Below, in pieces: positions 49,882 through 62,319 of a stretch of DNA of 64,000 nucleotides; positions within the stretch are counted from its first letter, which is position 1, and each line of letters opens with the position of its first letter. The stretch is from Aldrovandia affinis (taxonomy: Eukaryota; Chordata; Actinopteri; Notacanthiformes; Halosauridae), in assembly GCA_029706075.1 (NCBI GenBank), contig JAINUG010000055.1:2046001-2110000 (forward strand), given 5' to 3'. A program made the translations under genes and the position numbers. The notes under the pieces are model-generated. The model did no database searches and was not told where the DNA came from. It worked only from the letters and a program-made list of their open reading frames with translations.

Positions 49882-51190
49882 CCCAAGGGCATGGTTGCTG
49901 GTTTGAATTTGTTTTCTTTTGTGCAGACAGAAGAAAATGTGCATTTTTAACCTGCGACCCACACAATGGAAAAGATTATATGGAGCAGGGGGAGTCCTGC
50001 CACCAGCCAGAATAGATTATCTCCCTGGGCTTTGATTTAATGCTGGGAATTGAACAGCAACTTAATCAAAATAAGCTGTCACTCTCATGAATGTGAAAAT
50101 GGGAGAGAAAAAGCCAGCACTGATAATATTCAGTGAGAGGAAGAGGGCGGGGGAAAAAGTGGTAGCACATTGAAGAGAAATAAAAAGGTATAGTATAGGT
50201 AGTTTACAACGAGCATACGCTACATATATATGTGTTAGCCACTTCTGTTTGATATTTGACCTGTTCCAAGTAAAAACCGCCTGCTGTAAAATAATGAGCA
50301 AAGCCAAGTACACTCATTACAGTTTTAGCCCTGATACAACACCTGTTTTAATTGCTGTTGCGAGTTTGCCATGATTTATTGCTTTAATTTGGTGGATGCA
50401 TTTGTAATGTTGAAATTTGGTGCATGCATGCTTAAATCATACCTCAGCCTATCCCCATAGATCATATAATTTTCAGGTGCCTGTAAGCAATAAAAACTGC
50501 TCTTCCGCGCACTTAAAAGTGGCAAGTTTCCACCATTTCCCATCCAGTGTGTTGGTTTTTCAAGTGGTGCGGGACTGTCAACAGCCAATGAAAAATAGCC
50601 ATGCAATGATGTAATGCACCTTCATTCATATATTGTCTGTTAGCTGTTAGCATTTCCTGTATAACTAGGGTAAAACCACATGAGACGTGGAATAAGAACA
50701 ATACAGTGGAAAAACATGCACGTGTCAAGCCAAGTCAAGCCACAAAAAATGTAGCTTGGAAGGGAGTGGAGAATAAGGAATTTATACAGCTGCGGTGAGA
50801 GCATACGATTTTAGTTGATCCATCGGCAGAGAGCTACAGCCACCTACTACACTAGCTCCACTGTACCATATTAAACACAACGGAAGCACAATACATTTAC
50901 TTTGGTAATGAGGTAATGTAAAGCTCACACCACACACCACACCACTGCCCCCCCAACAGCACTCGTGTAAAACGTACCCAATCCTTCCTCCTCCCTTCCT
51001 GTGTATTCAATTTCCTCAGCCTGAGTATTTGATGACCTGCAAAGGATGATGTGCAACAAAGCCTCCAAACGAAACACTCTGAGCATCCAATCCTCCCTAT
51101 TGTGTCCAGCACACTGGCACGCCTCTAAGTATGTAATTGTCTATTCATCAGATGGTCAATAAGCATATATTTCTTGTCATAAATGTTCTG
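49881..51190. other. intergenic, nothing recognised
   Basis: No gene or clear repeat. Confidence 0.5.
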
Positions 51191-51194
51191 AGAG

Positions 51195-51255
51195 ATGGGC
51201 TCCTGAGTGGCTCAGTTGGGAAAAAGAACTCACCGAATAGAGCGCAGGCTCCATA
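51195..51255 (+). mobile_element. SINE head fragment
   Basis: GAGTGGCTCAGTTGGGAAAA followed by AACTCACCGAATAGAGCGCA resembles the head of the SINE at 23626 (GGTGGCTCAACCGGTAAAA). No tail. Confidence 0.45.
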
Positions 51256-51393
51256 ACCAAGGTCCTGAAGAGCAACAAGATCTATTTGTTTTAGTTTTAA
51301 CCTTAAAATCAACAACCAATTCAGACCCAAGACACTACGGGAGGTGAGTAAACTGTGCAATCAACAGCTTTATTTGATTAATTAAGTGCTGAG

Positions 51394-52481
51394 CAGGCAC
51401 GTGCACAGATAGGGCCCCAAGGGGGCTTGAGCCCCTGCACTTTTGCCCTCACAAAAAGTGACCTTTTTTTGGCTGGTGTTAATTGTATTTATTTTTTTGT
51501 TATTTGTTATTGAAATTCTATCAAATATAAAGAGGGAAATGTATAGCAGTATCCACGAAAAAATACACCTTATAAATTTAAAAAGTACTCCGCTCTCCAA
51601 CCGGTTTTGTCTCAATCAATCAATCAACATCGCATCTTCCGACATTCCGAATGCAACTTGTCATGAAAAGCACCGCATTCCCAGCCCCAGTTCGGTTACG
51701 GTGAATGATATCACACTGTTTTAATTATGAAACCACGATTAAACAAGACTTAGTTACTTTTTATGTTATATATCCGTTAAAAAAACGATGAAGTAGGTCA
51801 GTAGGACTTGCCACCTAAACGCTGTAATTTCGTAATTACTAGCCTCGGTACTCGCGAGCAAGTAAGCTAGTCTAATTATCATTAAAACGACGTTATCGTG
51901 AATATAATATAATACTGTGTTTTTTTTCCCTCTCAGTGTGATGCTCAAAAACATGTTACTAAAATCAAACTGTAGTTCAGTAGTTGTACCATATGTCTCA
52001 TTTATAAAAGATATGCAGTGTAACAAAATGATACAGAACATGAAAACAGAAGGAAGTTTTGAAACCCCAAATTCAGGGGGCTTATGTATCAAGCATGTCA
52101 GAGTAGGACTGCTGATCTAGAATCTTATCATTACTTATAATGAAAGGTAAAACAGGTCCCAGGTTCTTTCTCAAAGAAACCACTAATCTAATGTGACTGA
52201 ATTGGTCTAATCAACTGAACACTGACTGACTGCATTGCTTACACTGACTGACTTGCATTACTACATCAAATCTGTGGTTTCTTCATGGAATAATATATAC
52301 ATGAATAAAATAATGTGTTTCAGTAGAATTTAAGCAGGTCCCATGTTATGAACATAGTGTGTGATTATGGATAGCGGCGGTGTGGCAACATCCGGGTGTG
52401 AATAGTGCGTGTCGGTGGGATGAGTGCCCTTTTTTTTTTTTGCTTGAGCCCCTGCCCCCAAAATGTCTGTGCACGGCCCTG
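51394..52481. mobile_element. non-autonomous hAT-like element with 8-bp target duplication
   Basis: The left end starts CAGGCACGTGCACAGA; the complement of the right end starts CAGGGCCGTGCACAGA, and both continue to GGGGGC...GGCTTGAGCCCCTGC / GGGGCTCAAGC. GTGCTGAG is present directly on both sides (51386-51393 and 52482-52489). Eight-base duplications and CAGGG ends mark the hAT superfamily. 1088 bases, no transposase frame. A piece like the 10575 repeat is nested at 52080-52120. Confidence 0.88.
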
Positions 52482-52489
52482 GTGCTGAG

Positions 52490-52962
52490 TAACAAAAAAA
52501 CAGCAGACCGTACGATACTCCAGGACCATGGATTTGGATCCCTGGCTTAGAAGTTGTTACTCTAGGTATTGGAATCTGGGTTCTGTCATTCGCTGATTAT
52601 GACTGGGTATTTATTATCTATCTTCAGGCCTTTCGATCTCAGACCACACCCATTCAAAGCAACCTTGGAATTCAAGTCTTCAATTATACCTACAATGATA
52701 GCACTTTATGTATCTATTTTATTTAAATCTTTAAATTACATTTTAATATATTTCCCTCTGTTTTATCATAATATGAATTAGTATTAAGAACATTGTGTCA
52801 AGTGTCCATGCACATGATATTGAATTTCATTCACTACTGCTCTGGCTGAGATGCATGTTCTGTACAGCTCTACCAGATGATTGGCAGCATGGACTATGGA
52901 GAGACTTGGCTATTAGGTAAACATCTCCTTGAACAAACAGTTCAATGTGTTTTGAGATGGTA
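52490..52962. other. intergenic, nothing recognised
   Basis: AT-rich, no gene. Confidence 0.5.
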
Positions 52963-53110
52963 GAATTGAATTGAATTGAATTGAATTGAATTGAATTGAA
53001 TTGAATTGAATTGAATTGAATTGAATTGAATTGAATTGAATTGAATTGAATTGAATTGAATTGAATTGGATTGGATTGGATTGGATTGGATTGGATTGGA
53101 TTGGCTTGGA
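52963..53110. repeat. (GAATT)n passing into (GGATT)n
   Basis: About 21 GAATT units, then about eight GGATT units, ending at the start of the dispersed repeat at 53100. The uniform single-base switch suggests spread of one point mutation by slippage. Confidence 0.95.
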
Positions 53111-53380
53111 TTTATATAGTGCTTTTCAAGGTACCCAAAGCACTTTACAACGACAATGACAGGGGCAACTCACCTCAACCACCACCAATGTGCAGCACCC
53201 ACCTGGGTGAATGCGATGGCAGCCATAGTGTGCCAGTACAAACCACTGCACATCAGACACACAGTGGAGAGGCGAGGAGGGAGGGAATTAATTCATTACA
53301 TGCATATATATATTGCTTTTGCTTGGGAATTTGGCCAGAATTTGGCCGGGTTAATACCCTACTGCTGCGTATAATGCTGC
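53100..53380 (+). repeat. dispersed repeat, related to 18540-18862
   Basis: Starts GGATTTATATAGTGCTTTTC with CCAAAGCACTTTACA, then CAACTCACCTCAACCACCAC and GCAGCACCCACCTGGGTGAA; the reverse of the copy at 18.5 kb. Short frames inside have no domain. Confidence 0.6.
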
Positions 53381-53953
53381 TTGACAAGCAGCAATTCATA
53401 AAAGTACATTAACTTGTCTTTGTGGTATGAACTCAAAGGGTGTCTAAGCTGTTCCTTTCCAACAACTCAAATAAAAATGCAGTTCACTTCCAAAATGACT
53501 ATTATTCTACAAAGAGGGGAAACACAGGGGTTGAAAAACTAAAACAATAAATACAATTCCTGAATGACTTCATAACAAAGCAAATAAAAAAATCATAGAT
53601 GGCATCTGATGTCTTTTTTTTACTTGGAAGACACGTGTGAGCTTGGTTCAAACTCACTGTATATGAGTTGTTGCCATCTCCATTTGTAACCAGCAGAAAT
53701 CCTTTCGGTTACTTGTGTAATTATTTGCTTTGCATAACAATTTTGAATTTCACTCATAAACAAATCAGGAAGTAAACTGAGTCAAAATATCCTTTGTCAA
53801 AATGTCCATTTAAAAGCTTTAAGGCCAAAGTAAGACTTGGCTGTTGTATAAAATTACATGCCAAGTCAGTTAAATCTCAGAATTGACACAAAGGTCCTCT
53901 TTTTCCAAACAAGTTAACCATATGAGTACATGGATTGTGTTTTACGCCAAATA
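53381..53953. other. intergenic, nothing recognised
   Basis: No supported gene. Confidence 0.5.
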
Positions 53954-54480
53954 CAGGTAACTGCCAAAATAAATGAAACACTGAAGGGTTCTAGTGGTTA
54001 TGGTGTGGGGTTCATTTTCCTGGCATGGTTAGAGGGCAAGGTAAACGGCAATAAATACAAAGCCATTCTAAGTGATCTGCTTCATCCTATGGTTTAGCAT
54101 TTATTTCCGGATGTAAGTGGACTCCTCCAGGATGACAATACCCCATCCACAGGGCACGAGTGTTCACTAAATGGTTTGATGAGCATGAAAATGATGTAAA
54201 CCATGTGCCATGGCCGTCTCAGTCACTAGATAACAACCCAATTGAACACTTATGGGAGATTCTGGAGCGGCGCCTGAGACGGCGTTTTCCACCACAATCA
54301 AAAAACCACCAAATGATGGAATTTCTCATGGAAAAAATGTGTAGCATCCCTCAAACAGAGTTCCAGACATTTGTAGAATCTATGCCAAGGTACATTGAAG
54401 CTGTTCTGGCAGCTCGTGGTGGCCCAGCCCCCTATTAAGACACTTTATGTTGGTGCTTCCTTTATTTTGACAGTTACGAT
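53954..54480 (+). mobile_element. Tc1-like transposon, 5' half deleted
   Basis: The left end CAGGTAACTGCCAAAATAAA follows TA; the right end is the decayed complement (TTTATTTTGACAGTTAC). Only the C-terminal part of the transposase remains: KWFDEHENDVNHVPWPSQS, DNNPIEHLWEILERRLR with the third catalytic acid, to AARGGPAPY at 54438. The end TIR recurs at 62557. Confidence 0.88.
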
Positions 54481-55589
54481 ATAAACAGTATAAAATACAG
54501 AACTACCACAGCTAAATAAGTTGTAATAAATATATAAGAACAGAACAAAAGAGTTAAAGAATGGAATAATTTACTTTTGGACTGAGAGATATTTTACTGC
54601 AACCGTGTATAAAACCGTGTGCTGTCTGCCCTGTAGGTACGGTCGCTGGCTTTTTTGGAGAGAGATGCCGGTGTTGTTTTTTCCAGGCAGGCTGTGCATC
54701 ATTTTCCACCCCTCCACTGGGCCCTCCAGGGTGTGTTCAGTGCCGGCCCCGGTAATTCACCCTTGCACTGATTTTACAGTGCAATCTCTTTCCTTGTCTC
54801 CAAGGTATTTTTCCTCCACCCCCCCCCCCCTCTGTGAAACCAAAAATGTACAGATCTGTACCACTGAGAGCAGCAGGGAGGTTTCTAGAATGGTGTGAGG
54901 GGGGGGTTGCATCACTCTCCAAGTCCCCCCTCCCCCGCCCCGAGTGTTGAGACTGGATAAGTTACCTCGCTAAACGATAAGCTTCAATTTAACATTCCAA
55001 CTGCGTGCTTCCAAAAGCCTGCCGGCCCCATTTTTGCAGGCTTCTGCCAGAGCCAGGTCCAGGGATATTTATTGCAAACCTTCTATATTCAGTATTTTAA
55101 ATTCCATCGGATGAATTACACCAAATGCTGTTTGTCTGGCAGTACCACAACGAACCTTTCACCTTATTGGATGGTGCCCTCCTCATTGCCATGGCAACTC
55201 TGAAATCTGGAAGGATCGCTGTATTTTGTTGCAAGGTGCTCTGCACTTTTGTTCTAGCTTCCGGCGAGTATGGAAGCAATTAGTTTTTCTGATAACTGTT
55301 TAAGCTCTGTATCTTTGATGACAGACAAGTGAGGTTTGGCCTAGCCCCTCATCATTTTGTACCACCCTTGGTGAGCTGCACAACTTTTTAATCCTGCATT
55401 CGGGTCATTGTTGCCCCCATCTAGAATCTCTTTGGAGATGGTACTGTGCCAGTAGGAAAAACAATTACGATTGATTCAAAGCAATTTCAAAAGAATTGTG
55501 TAAGGTATGGGCAAAGGAAAACAACAGAATATATACTATAGGACAACTCAGGGGCCTTTATTCACCTTCTGTTCAGGAGCCTCATTCAA
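54481..55589. other. intergenic, partly GC-rich, no gene
   Basis: 54600-55080 is richer in C and G, with C and G runs at 54822 and 54899. I see no exon or repeat family. Confidence 0.4.
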
Positions 55590-55609
55590 AATAATAATAA
55601 TAATACTAT

Positions 55610-55647
<38 letters not shown>

Positions 55648-55677
55648 ATACTATTACTACTACTACTAATAATAATA
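55590..55677. repeat. AAT/ACT compound microsatellite
   Basis: (AAT)n, then (ACT)n with AAT interruptions. Confidence 0.95.
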
Positions 55678-56815
55678 CGATTATTTCGAAATTACTTTAA
55701 TGTTTTTATTCACCTACTTTATTCACACATAAGAGTCGCACTCAGCACTGCCACCCAGACCCTGAGAGAGCACACAGGTCTGTCACACGACCAAAAGAGT
55801 GGCCGGACAAAGCTGATGGCGACAATGTTCTGTAATGTCGTTGAAGGAATTGGGGTGTCCAAAGCAGTTAATTGTCCTTCAAGGACAGATATATGTCTCC
55901 ATACATCTGGACAGCCATAGGAGCGAAACTCTTGTCAAAGCATGTTTTCTTGAATTTCAACAACACCTCCTACTGGACAGGAGTTTGTCAAAACTGGTGG
56001 AGTGGGTGTTGCGTGCCATTGGAAATTAAATGTGCATGGCGTTGTTAGTATTTACAATTCTGGGAGGAGGAGATGGATGCCTGTAGTGTGACAGTATCCA
56101 CTGGGGGTGGGGCTTGCATACTCGACCATATCAATAATCCAAACCCAGTCCACAGCATAGACGAGGTTGGGCATCTGGAGAGGAATGCCACGGCCCAGAT
56201 CATTGGTGAGCGTACTTCCGGAAGAGGAATCAATCAAACCCATTCTCCTATCACCCTTTGCTTCTGATGTCATGAGACCCTGGAACCAGATCTTCCCTCA
56301 GCAAATGGCAGGGCAGGCCTCTCTGCGACCAACTGTGGCGGACGTTCTCTTCCATCTTCACCAGCTGGCTGTCAGCATCATTTTATGGACGTGTACCTGC
56401 TAAGACTGCTGGATCATCCACCGCTGTAGTTCCTTATTGGCTCACCTGGGGAACGACAAGCAAACAGAGACACATATGAGACACACATAAGGTGCCGAAG
56501 CTACAAGAATTAATCACATGCCTTTCCAAATCCAACCATTTTAACAAGGAGTTACCAGCTTTTTTTTTGTTGAAAAAAGTTGTGCATTACAAGTAAGCAC
56601 TCGTTTCCACACCGCACAACGTTTTTCAAGCATGACGATATACCTTCCGCAGCAGAATACTGTACTCATTTAACAAAATATAATAATAAAAAATCTTTTT
56701 TTAAATATAAAATAGATGTTGGCAATCCTCTTTATCAAAATAGGTTGTGTAGTGTGTCCGCCAGAAAATAGTACATTTTTTGTTGAATCTTTTTTGCTTG
56801 GTGCCTCTTGATTGG
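55678..56815. other. intergenic, nothing recognised
   Basis: Short frames on both strands near 55835-56403 have no domain. Confidence 0.4.
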
Positions 56816-56819
56816 TATT

Positions 56820-56975
56820 TTCCAGCACTACAACACCTGATTCAACTAATCAATGAATCATGGTCCTCAATCAAGACTTTCATGAGATGAATCAGGTGTT
56901 GTAATGCTCGGCTAGAACAAAAACCTGCACCCACACCGGCCCTTCTTGGATAGGATTAGAGACCCCTGCTCTAAG
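56820..56975. repeat. hAT-like MITE, partial
   Basis: Contains CAACACCTGATTCAACTAAT and ATGAATCAGGTGTTGTAATG as inverted parts, and an end GGATTAGAGACCCCTG. The pattern is that of a common fish MITE; the left end is missing. Confidence 0.5.
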
Positions 56976-57412
56976 GACTGGTGCTGGAAAAAATGGCAAA
57001 TATCCACATGCTCAGCCCACTCACAGCCGAGTGACCCAGCAAATGTAATTCTTCAGTGATCCAAAGTTGAAACATTAAGGAAATATGAAGCCTGGACAAA
57101 CTTTATGGGAATTGCATCCAAGCTATGTCGGCACATCAGTAAATTACATTATCAATGAGATAAATGCTGCAATAGACTTCTTCTTCCGAAGACTTGTCGC
57201 AATGTTATTGGCTCTGGACGATATTCTAGAATCTAGATGCAAGATCTCCCGAAGCCCACACCCCAGCCTTTAAACAGATGATCATGAGCTCTTCACTGCT
57301 GACTCATTTATGATTATTTATTAAGTACTTGGTGCTTAATAAATAATTGTGTTAAATTCCTGAACAGTGTGAAGTTCCACTGGGTTTTTAATTAGGTGTC
57401 ACTACTGCACTA

Positions 57413-57483
57413 ACCATGTTTAATCTTACCATGTATAAATGCACTTTTTGTAAGTCATTCTGGATAAGAGCCTCTGCTAAAGA
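57413..57483 (+). mobile_element. orphan L2 tail
   Basis: TTTTTGTAAGTCATTCTGGA then TAAGAGCCTCTGCTAAAGAC, with a little L2 3' UTR before it. Confidence 0.7.
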
Positions 57484-57889
57484 CCCCATTCATGATCTCA
57501 GATTCATCTTATGAGCTGAAGCCAACGGAAGGTAGTTAATGAGATCTTCTAATTATACAGTGAAGCATAATTGCAATTAATTATTTTAATTATTTATTTC
57601 CCCTCATTAACTATGGAGCTTGGTCAGGATTTCCCATCTAAGGGCCAAATTATTTCATAAACATCTGACTGCAAATAATGACGTCGCCCTGGTTTGAACC
57701 AACATTTCAGCCAAATTCAGCTGAATGATCATTAATTTGGTAATGACTTGTGGGACTGAAAACTCCCATTTTTGTCATTTTTTGTCTTTTATTTCTTTTT
57801 TGTCATAAAAGTCATGTCACTTGACTAGTTGCCTGTTGGCATTTCAGTATATTTTCAGTATTTTTTTCTCCAAGATGGGCAATGTTGAG

Positions 57890-58188
57890 TGGGGATGGGC
57901 AATTCTTAGAGGGCCAGTGTGTATGCAGGTTTTTGTTTCCACCAATTACCCTGGTTTCATTAGCTAATTAGCTGTATATGCCAATGCCAGTACACTCTTA
58001 GTTTAGACAGCAGTAAAACGTTTCATATAAAGACAAAATAACTACTTCAGCTGACATTCACAAGCTTATCAAGTATTTTAGCTGAAATGTCAGACTACAT
58101 AGATTATTGGGCAAATTGAATAATTAAGACCATAAGTTAGTTTGGCATGGAATCCAGAAACAGATATGGTCCTCCTTGCCCACCCCTG
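57890..58188. mobile_element. hAT-like MITE
   Basis: Left end GGGGATGGGCAATTCTTAGA and complement of the right end CAGGGGTGGGCAAGGAGGAC: the CAGGGGTGGGCAA ends seen in hAT elements. Flanks GTTGAGTG and GTTTAGGA could be a decayed 8-bp duplication. Confidence 0.6.
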
Positions 58189-58975
58189 GTTTAGGAAATT
58201 GGCTTTTGTTTTACCCGCCATTGTTTTGGCTGTGGCAGACAGATAACATCAGTTTGCCTTACGATTTTGAAATCATTCAAATCATTTCCAAAGACAATGC
58301 AATCATTACAATAGAATTACACATGGGTACCCTATATATTTTTTTATTCACAATATTTTTTATGCCTATTTGTAATGCCCAATCATGTTCATAGGCATAG
58401 AAATTGTGTGCCTCATAAAAAGTTGAAGTATTAAATGAAAAAGCACTTACACATTCATACCTGTCAAAAAATAGAGCTAAATGTTTTTCAACATAAACAT
58501 AATATCCTTGACTTTTGAAAATTGAGGAACTTATGATCATATTAAATGGGACAGATATGATATATGCCAAATGTGTAACTGAGGTGTGACAGCGGAAAAG
58601 TTGAACCTTTCCGTGTCTTACTACATACTGATGCTGAAAAAGGCTGTGCTAGAAGGTTAAAGGGATTAAGCAAACATCAGCTCACTTGACTAGCACTGTA
58701 AGTGTATTGCAATTGGCACAATTGCAAACAACTGAGTCGAGTAGAGGTAGCTCATACTATAAGACGGAAAACACTCATATTTCAATATTTTAGCAGAAAA
58801 AGAAGCACTGCTCAGCTGATACCTAACTTTATTCACCTTCTGTTCTCTTTGTCAAATTATTTGTCTGTTCTTTCCTAGCATTAACAATGTGCACAAATGG
58901 ATTAATTCATATTTTATTCATGTCTTACGCATATGACTCCCAAGCTGTATGGGCTAATAAGACACATTAACAGAC

Positions 58976-59205
58976 ATTACATTTACAAGCATTTAGCAGA
59001 TGCTCTTCTCGATTTAGTGACTTACACGGTTGACATTTCTTCATATACAATCCATTTATACAGCTTGGTATTTCACTGTAGCAGTTCAGATTAAGTACCT
59101 TGCTCAAGGGTACAACAGCAGTGCCCCACCTGGGAATAAAACCTGCAACCTTTGTGTTACAAGCCCATATCCTGAACCATTATACTACTGTACACTGCCG
59201 CACCG
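58976..59205 (-). mobile_element. tRNA-derived SINE with L2-type tail
   Basis: On the minus strand: a head with GGTTGCAGGTTTTATTCCC (B box), then GGGGCACTGCTGTTGTACCC and CTTGAGCAAGGTACTTAA, a widespread fish SINE body, ending GTAAGTCACTAAATCGAGAA then GAGCATCTGCTAAATGC. Confidence 0.85.
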
Positions 59206-59410
59206 ATCTATCAGTATAACTTTCACCAATCAATACAATATCAGTATACCTTTCATAAATAGTTTTATACTTTTCAATAGCAATGTAAACAGGTTGACCA
59301 CTACATAAACAACAATTCAAATAGGGAATATACTACATACAAGCATCTGCTAAATAAAATAGTCTTTGATCCCTGTCAAAAATAAGGGAAGCTAAGAATT
59401 ATATAGCTAT

Positions 59411-59567
59411 CATAGGCGTAAAAAGTGGGGGGGACAGGGGGGGACATGTCCCCCCTTCCAATATTCAAAACAGTCATATATGCCCCTTCCCCCAATAATT
59501 TGTGTATATAAAACATCCGCTTTCATTATGCGCCCCCCCTAATATTTAATATGTGGTTACACCCTTG
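59411..59567. mobile_element. 157-bp hAT-like MITE with 8-bp duplication
   Basis: Ends CATAGGCGT and (complement) CAAGGGTGT. ATAGCTAT lies directly on both sides (59403-59410, 59568-59575). The inside has C and G runs (GGGGGGGACAGGGGGGG, CCCCCCCTAATATTTAATA) usual in this fish family. Confidence 0.8.
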
Positions 59568-59575
59568 ATAGCTAT

Positions 59576-60345
59576 ACATGTTTTGTAGCTTGCAAGCCAG
59601 TCTCCATGGTATGTGAAAACAACTCTGTGGTAAAGGCCCTTCCTTACAACAAATATCTGCTTAAAGGTCCTTGTGAAGTTGTCCATAATTGAAAGCCTTT
59701 TGCTCCAATTCAAATGTCACTCCTTCACCCAAACAAATACAGACTCGGTCATGTCAGTGAACCATTAGGCTGAGTACTTGAATCAGGAGTGGAGTGAATG
59801 AGGGTGGTAATTCATGCAAATTGGGATGTAGCCAGAGTTCAAGGTCTAATTTGATGTAGAAGGGTTAGAGGTCAAGGGGTGTAAAAGAGGGTGTCACATA
59901 AAGTGGAAAATCATTGTGAGGCTTGTGAACTGTACTGAACACCATGCTAAAACAAGAAATAATGCCAGAAATATGTTGTCACATTTGAAAAAAACACAAA
60001 ATGTATACATACGTATACAGTATATAATTAATTGAATGCTTTGTTTACTGCGGACAAGTACATTAAACATTGATACTTTGTATTGAACATATTTACTATA
60101 CAATTGTGAAACTATATCCAACCCCAGCCAGCTTTTTGATGTTTGGACAGTATGGCGAATTAGGCAAAGTTGAAAATAAGCACAATGATATAAGACAAAA
60201 ATAAAATATCAAATAAAAGGCATCCCACAGTTAATATTTACAATTCAGTTGCAAAGGTATGTTATAATAAGTGAATGGGAATGCTAATATGCATAAATGT
60301 TATGTTTAACATTTAATACACGTTAGGATTCACATATTAGGATAT
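59576..60345. other. intergenic, nothing recognised
   Basis: AT-rich, no gene. Confidence 0.5.
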
Positions 60346-60349
60346 ATTG

Positions 60350-60472
60350 GCGACCTGTCCAGGGTGTATTCCTGCCTCTCGCCTGGAACGCATGCTGGGA
60401 TAGGCTTCAGCCCCCCCCCCCGCGACCCTGACCAGGAATAAGCGGCTTAGATAATGGATGGATGGATATTAG
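60350..60472 (+). repeat. dispersed LINE-like 3' end (GGCGACCTGTCCAGGGTGTA type)
   Basis: GGCGACCTGTCCAGGGTGTA, GGGATAGGCTTCAGCCCC, GCGACCCTGACCAGGAATAA and an ATGGATGGATGG tail form a well-known fish repeat end. No body precedes it. Confidence 0.65.
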
Positions 60473-60819
60473 GATATGCAAATGCTTAACAGTATGCAGA
60501 AATTTACACTGGAATGCAGGAAAACATTTTGTTGTACTTTGTCCAATATATTATTTTCTGTCAAAAATAAGACCTGATACCTATAATCGGTTTATTAGTA
60601 TTACTCTACATATTTGTTTACCTTCAAGGAGAAGCTGTCTGCACAGAAGATGTTTTCAGTGTGGTTACTATGCAGTTACCACTTGCAGTCCCCGGGGCAT
60701 GTATACCACTACTGCTTTGCAGTTTGTGAAAATGCGGAAGATGGGGCAAGACAATGCAAGTATGTGAAATAAGATATAGGTTATGAGCTGTAAAAACTGA
60801 GGAGATTATGTACATTACT

Positions 60820-61864
60820 GTTTCCCACCTGCTGCTCCTGGACCACCTGACCTCCCTGGGTGACTGGGTCTATGCTAGCCTGGCTGAAATCCTACCTCAC
60901 TGGGAGACAACAGTTTGTCAAACTTAAACATCACTAGTCCAGGCTGGCTGCAGTTACACAGGGTATCCCCCAAGGGGCAGTGCTTGGTCCACTTCTATTC
61001 ATTATCTATCTCCTCCCCCTTGGCCGAATCATGCGTCACCACCACATCAACTTCCACTGTTACGCTGATGACACTCAGCTATACATCTCATCTAAGCCCT
61101 CTGCCCTCCGCCCCCCTGCCCCCGACCTCCCTCATCAGCTGCCTCCATGATATCAAGACCTGGATGGCCACTAACTTCCTAAAATTAAACTGCAATAAAA
61201 CGGAAGTCATGCTCATTGGTTCATAATCCACCTTCTCCAAAGCACTTTCTTCACACCCATTGATGGCTACCCTGTCCCCCTATCAACAGTAGTAAAAAGC
61301 CTTGGCATCACCTTGGACAACACCCTATCCTTTGAACCCCACATAAAGAATATCACACGCACTGCATTTTTTCACCTCCGTAACATCTCCCGACTCCGCC
61401 CATCACTCTCCCACTCCAGTGCTGAAACGCTGATCCATGCATTCGTCACCTCCTGTTTGGACTACTGTAGCAGAATATTCTCAGGACTACCCTCCAAACT
61501 CATCAATAAACTGCAAATTATCCAAAGCTCAGCTGCACGAATCCGCACATGCACCAAATCCAATGACTGTATCACTCCCACTCTCATTCAGCTACACAGG
61601 TTACCGGTCCAATACCGCATAGATTTCAAGATTCTTCTGCTCACATATAAAGCCCTACACTGCCTTGCACTGCCTACCTCTCCAATCTCCTACAGGAATA
61701 CACCCCAACCCACACTCTCAGCTGGCCTCCTCTCCATCCCACCTACCCGACTCAGCACAATGGGCATGCGAGCATTCAGCTCTGCCGCCCCCAGACTCTG
61801 GAACTCACTCCCCACATACACATAGAGATACTATCCTCCTTCAAAACATTGCTAAAAAACCCAC
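60820..61864 (+). pseudogene. L2-clade LINE relic, RT C-terminal half
   Basis: Text at 60960-61080 gives [14 protein letters not shown] and YADDTQL-like sequence in shifting frames. It is followed by [20 protein letters not shown] (to 61220), then DNTLSFEPHIKNITRTAFFH, TSCLDYCSRIFSGLP and APRLWNSLP. The last codons (KTLLKTHLF) are split by a solo LTR; they resume at 62320 as a short end and 3' UTR to about 62450. A different L2 lineage from the 34.4 kb copy. Confidence 0.85.
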
Positions 61865-62319
61865 TGTGGAAGGCGTCGGTCTCGGCAGCTAATCAGGACG
61901 ATTAGCGGCCACGCCTACTGGCAGAGCAGTGAGCGCACACACCGGTCCTGTGTATAATAATTACATCTGTGTGCTTTAAGACTGCTCTGCTCCCTTCAGT
62001 AGGGGGCTGGAACCAGGAGGGAGAGGCGTTCGAGACCGAGGAGCGAGAAGAAAAGCGAAAGAAAAGCGAAAAGTGCCGGTTCGATATTGTTTAATTTGGT
62101 TTTGTTATTTTCAGTTAGTTACCCGAAAGCTTCTAGGGCAACTAGGGTAAAGTGGTTGTTTGTGTTTGTTTTATTGTACGCTCCCGGTGCTCGTTCTCTG
62201 CCCAGTGTGGGAACAGAGAACTCTCCGTTAATAAAGTGAAAAATCTGGTCTGTAGACCGGCAAACTCCACTCCGTGTCTGGACTGCTCTGTCCCCGTTCA
62301 GGGATGGTCGCGTGTGACA
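61865..62319 (+). mobile_element. solo LTR with 5-bp target duplication
   Basis: 455 bases starting TGTGGAAGG and ending GTGTGACA (TG...CA). CCCAC is found directly before (61860-61864) and after (62320-62324). AATAAA lies at 62230-62235. The host sequence reads through when the LTR and one CCCAC are ignored. No internal coding region remains, so recombination between two LTRs removed it. The family is not identifiable from the LTR alone. Confidence 0.92.

Noticed and set aside
49427..50015. Thr-His and Cys-Val rich proteins up to 179 aa
   Set aside because: Translations of the TG microsatellite in several frames at once.
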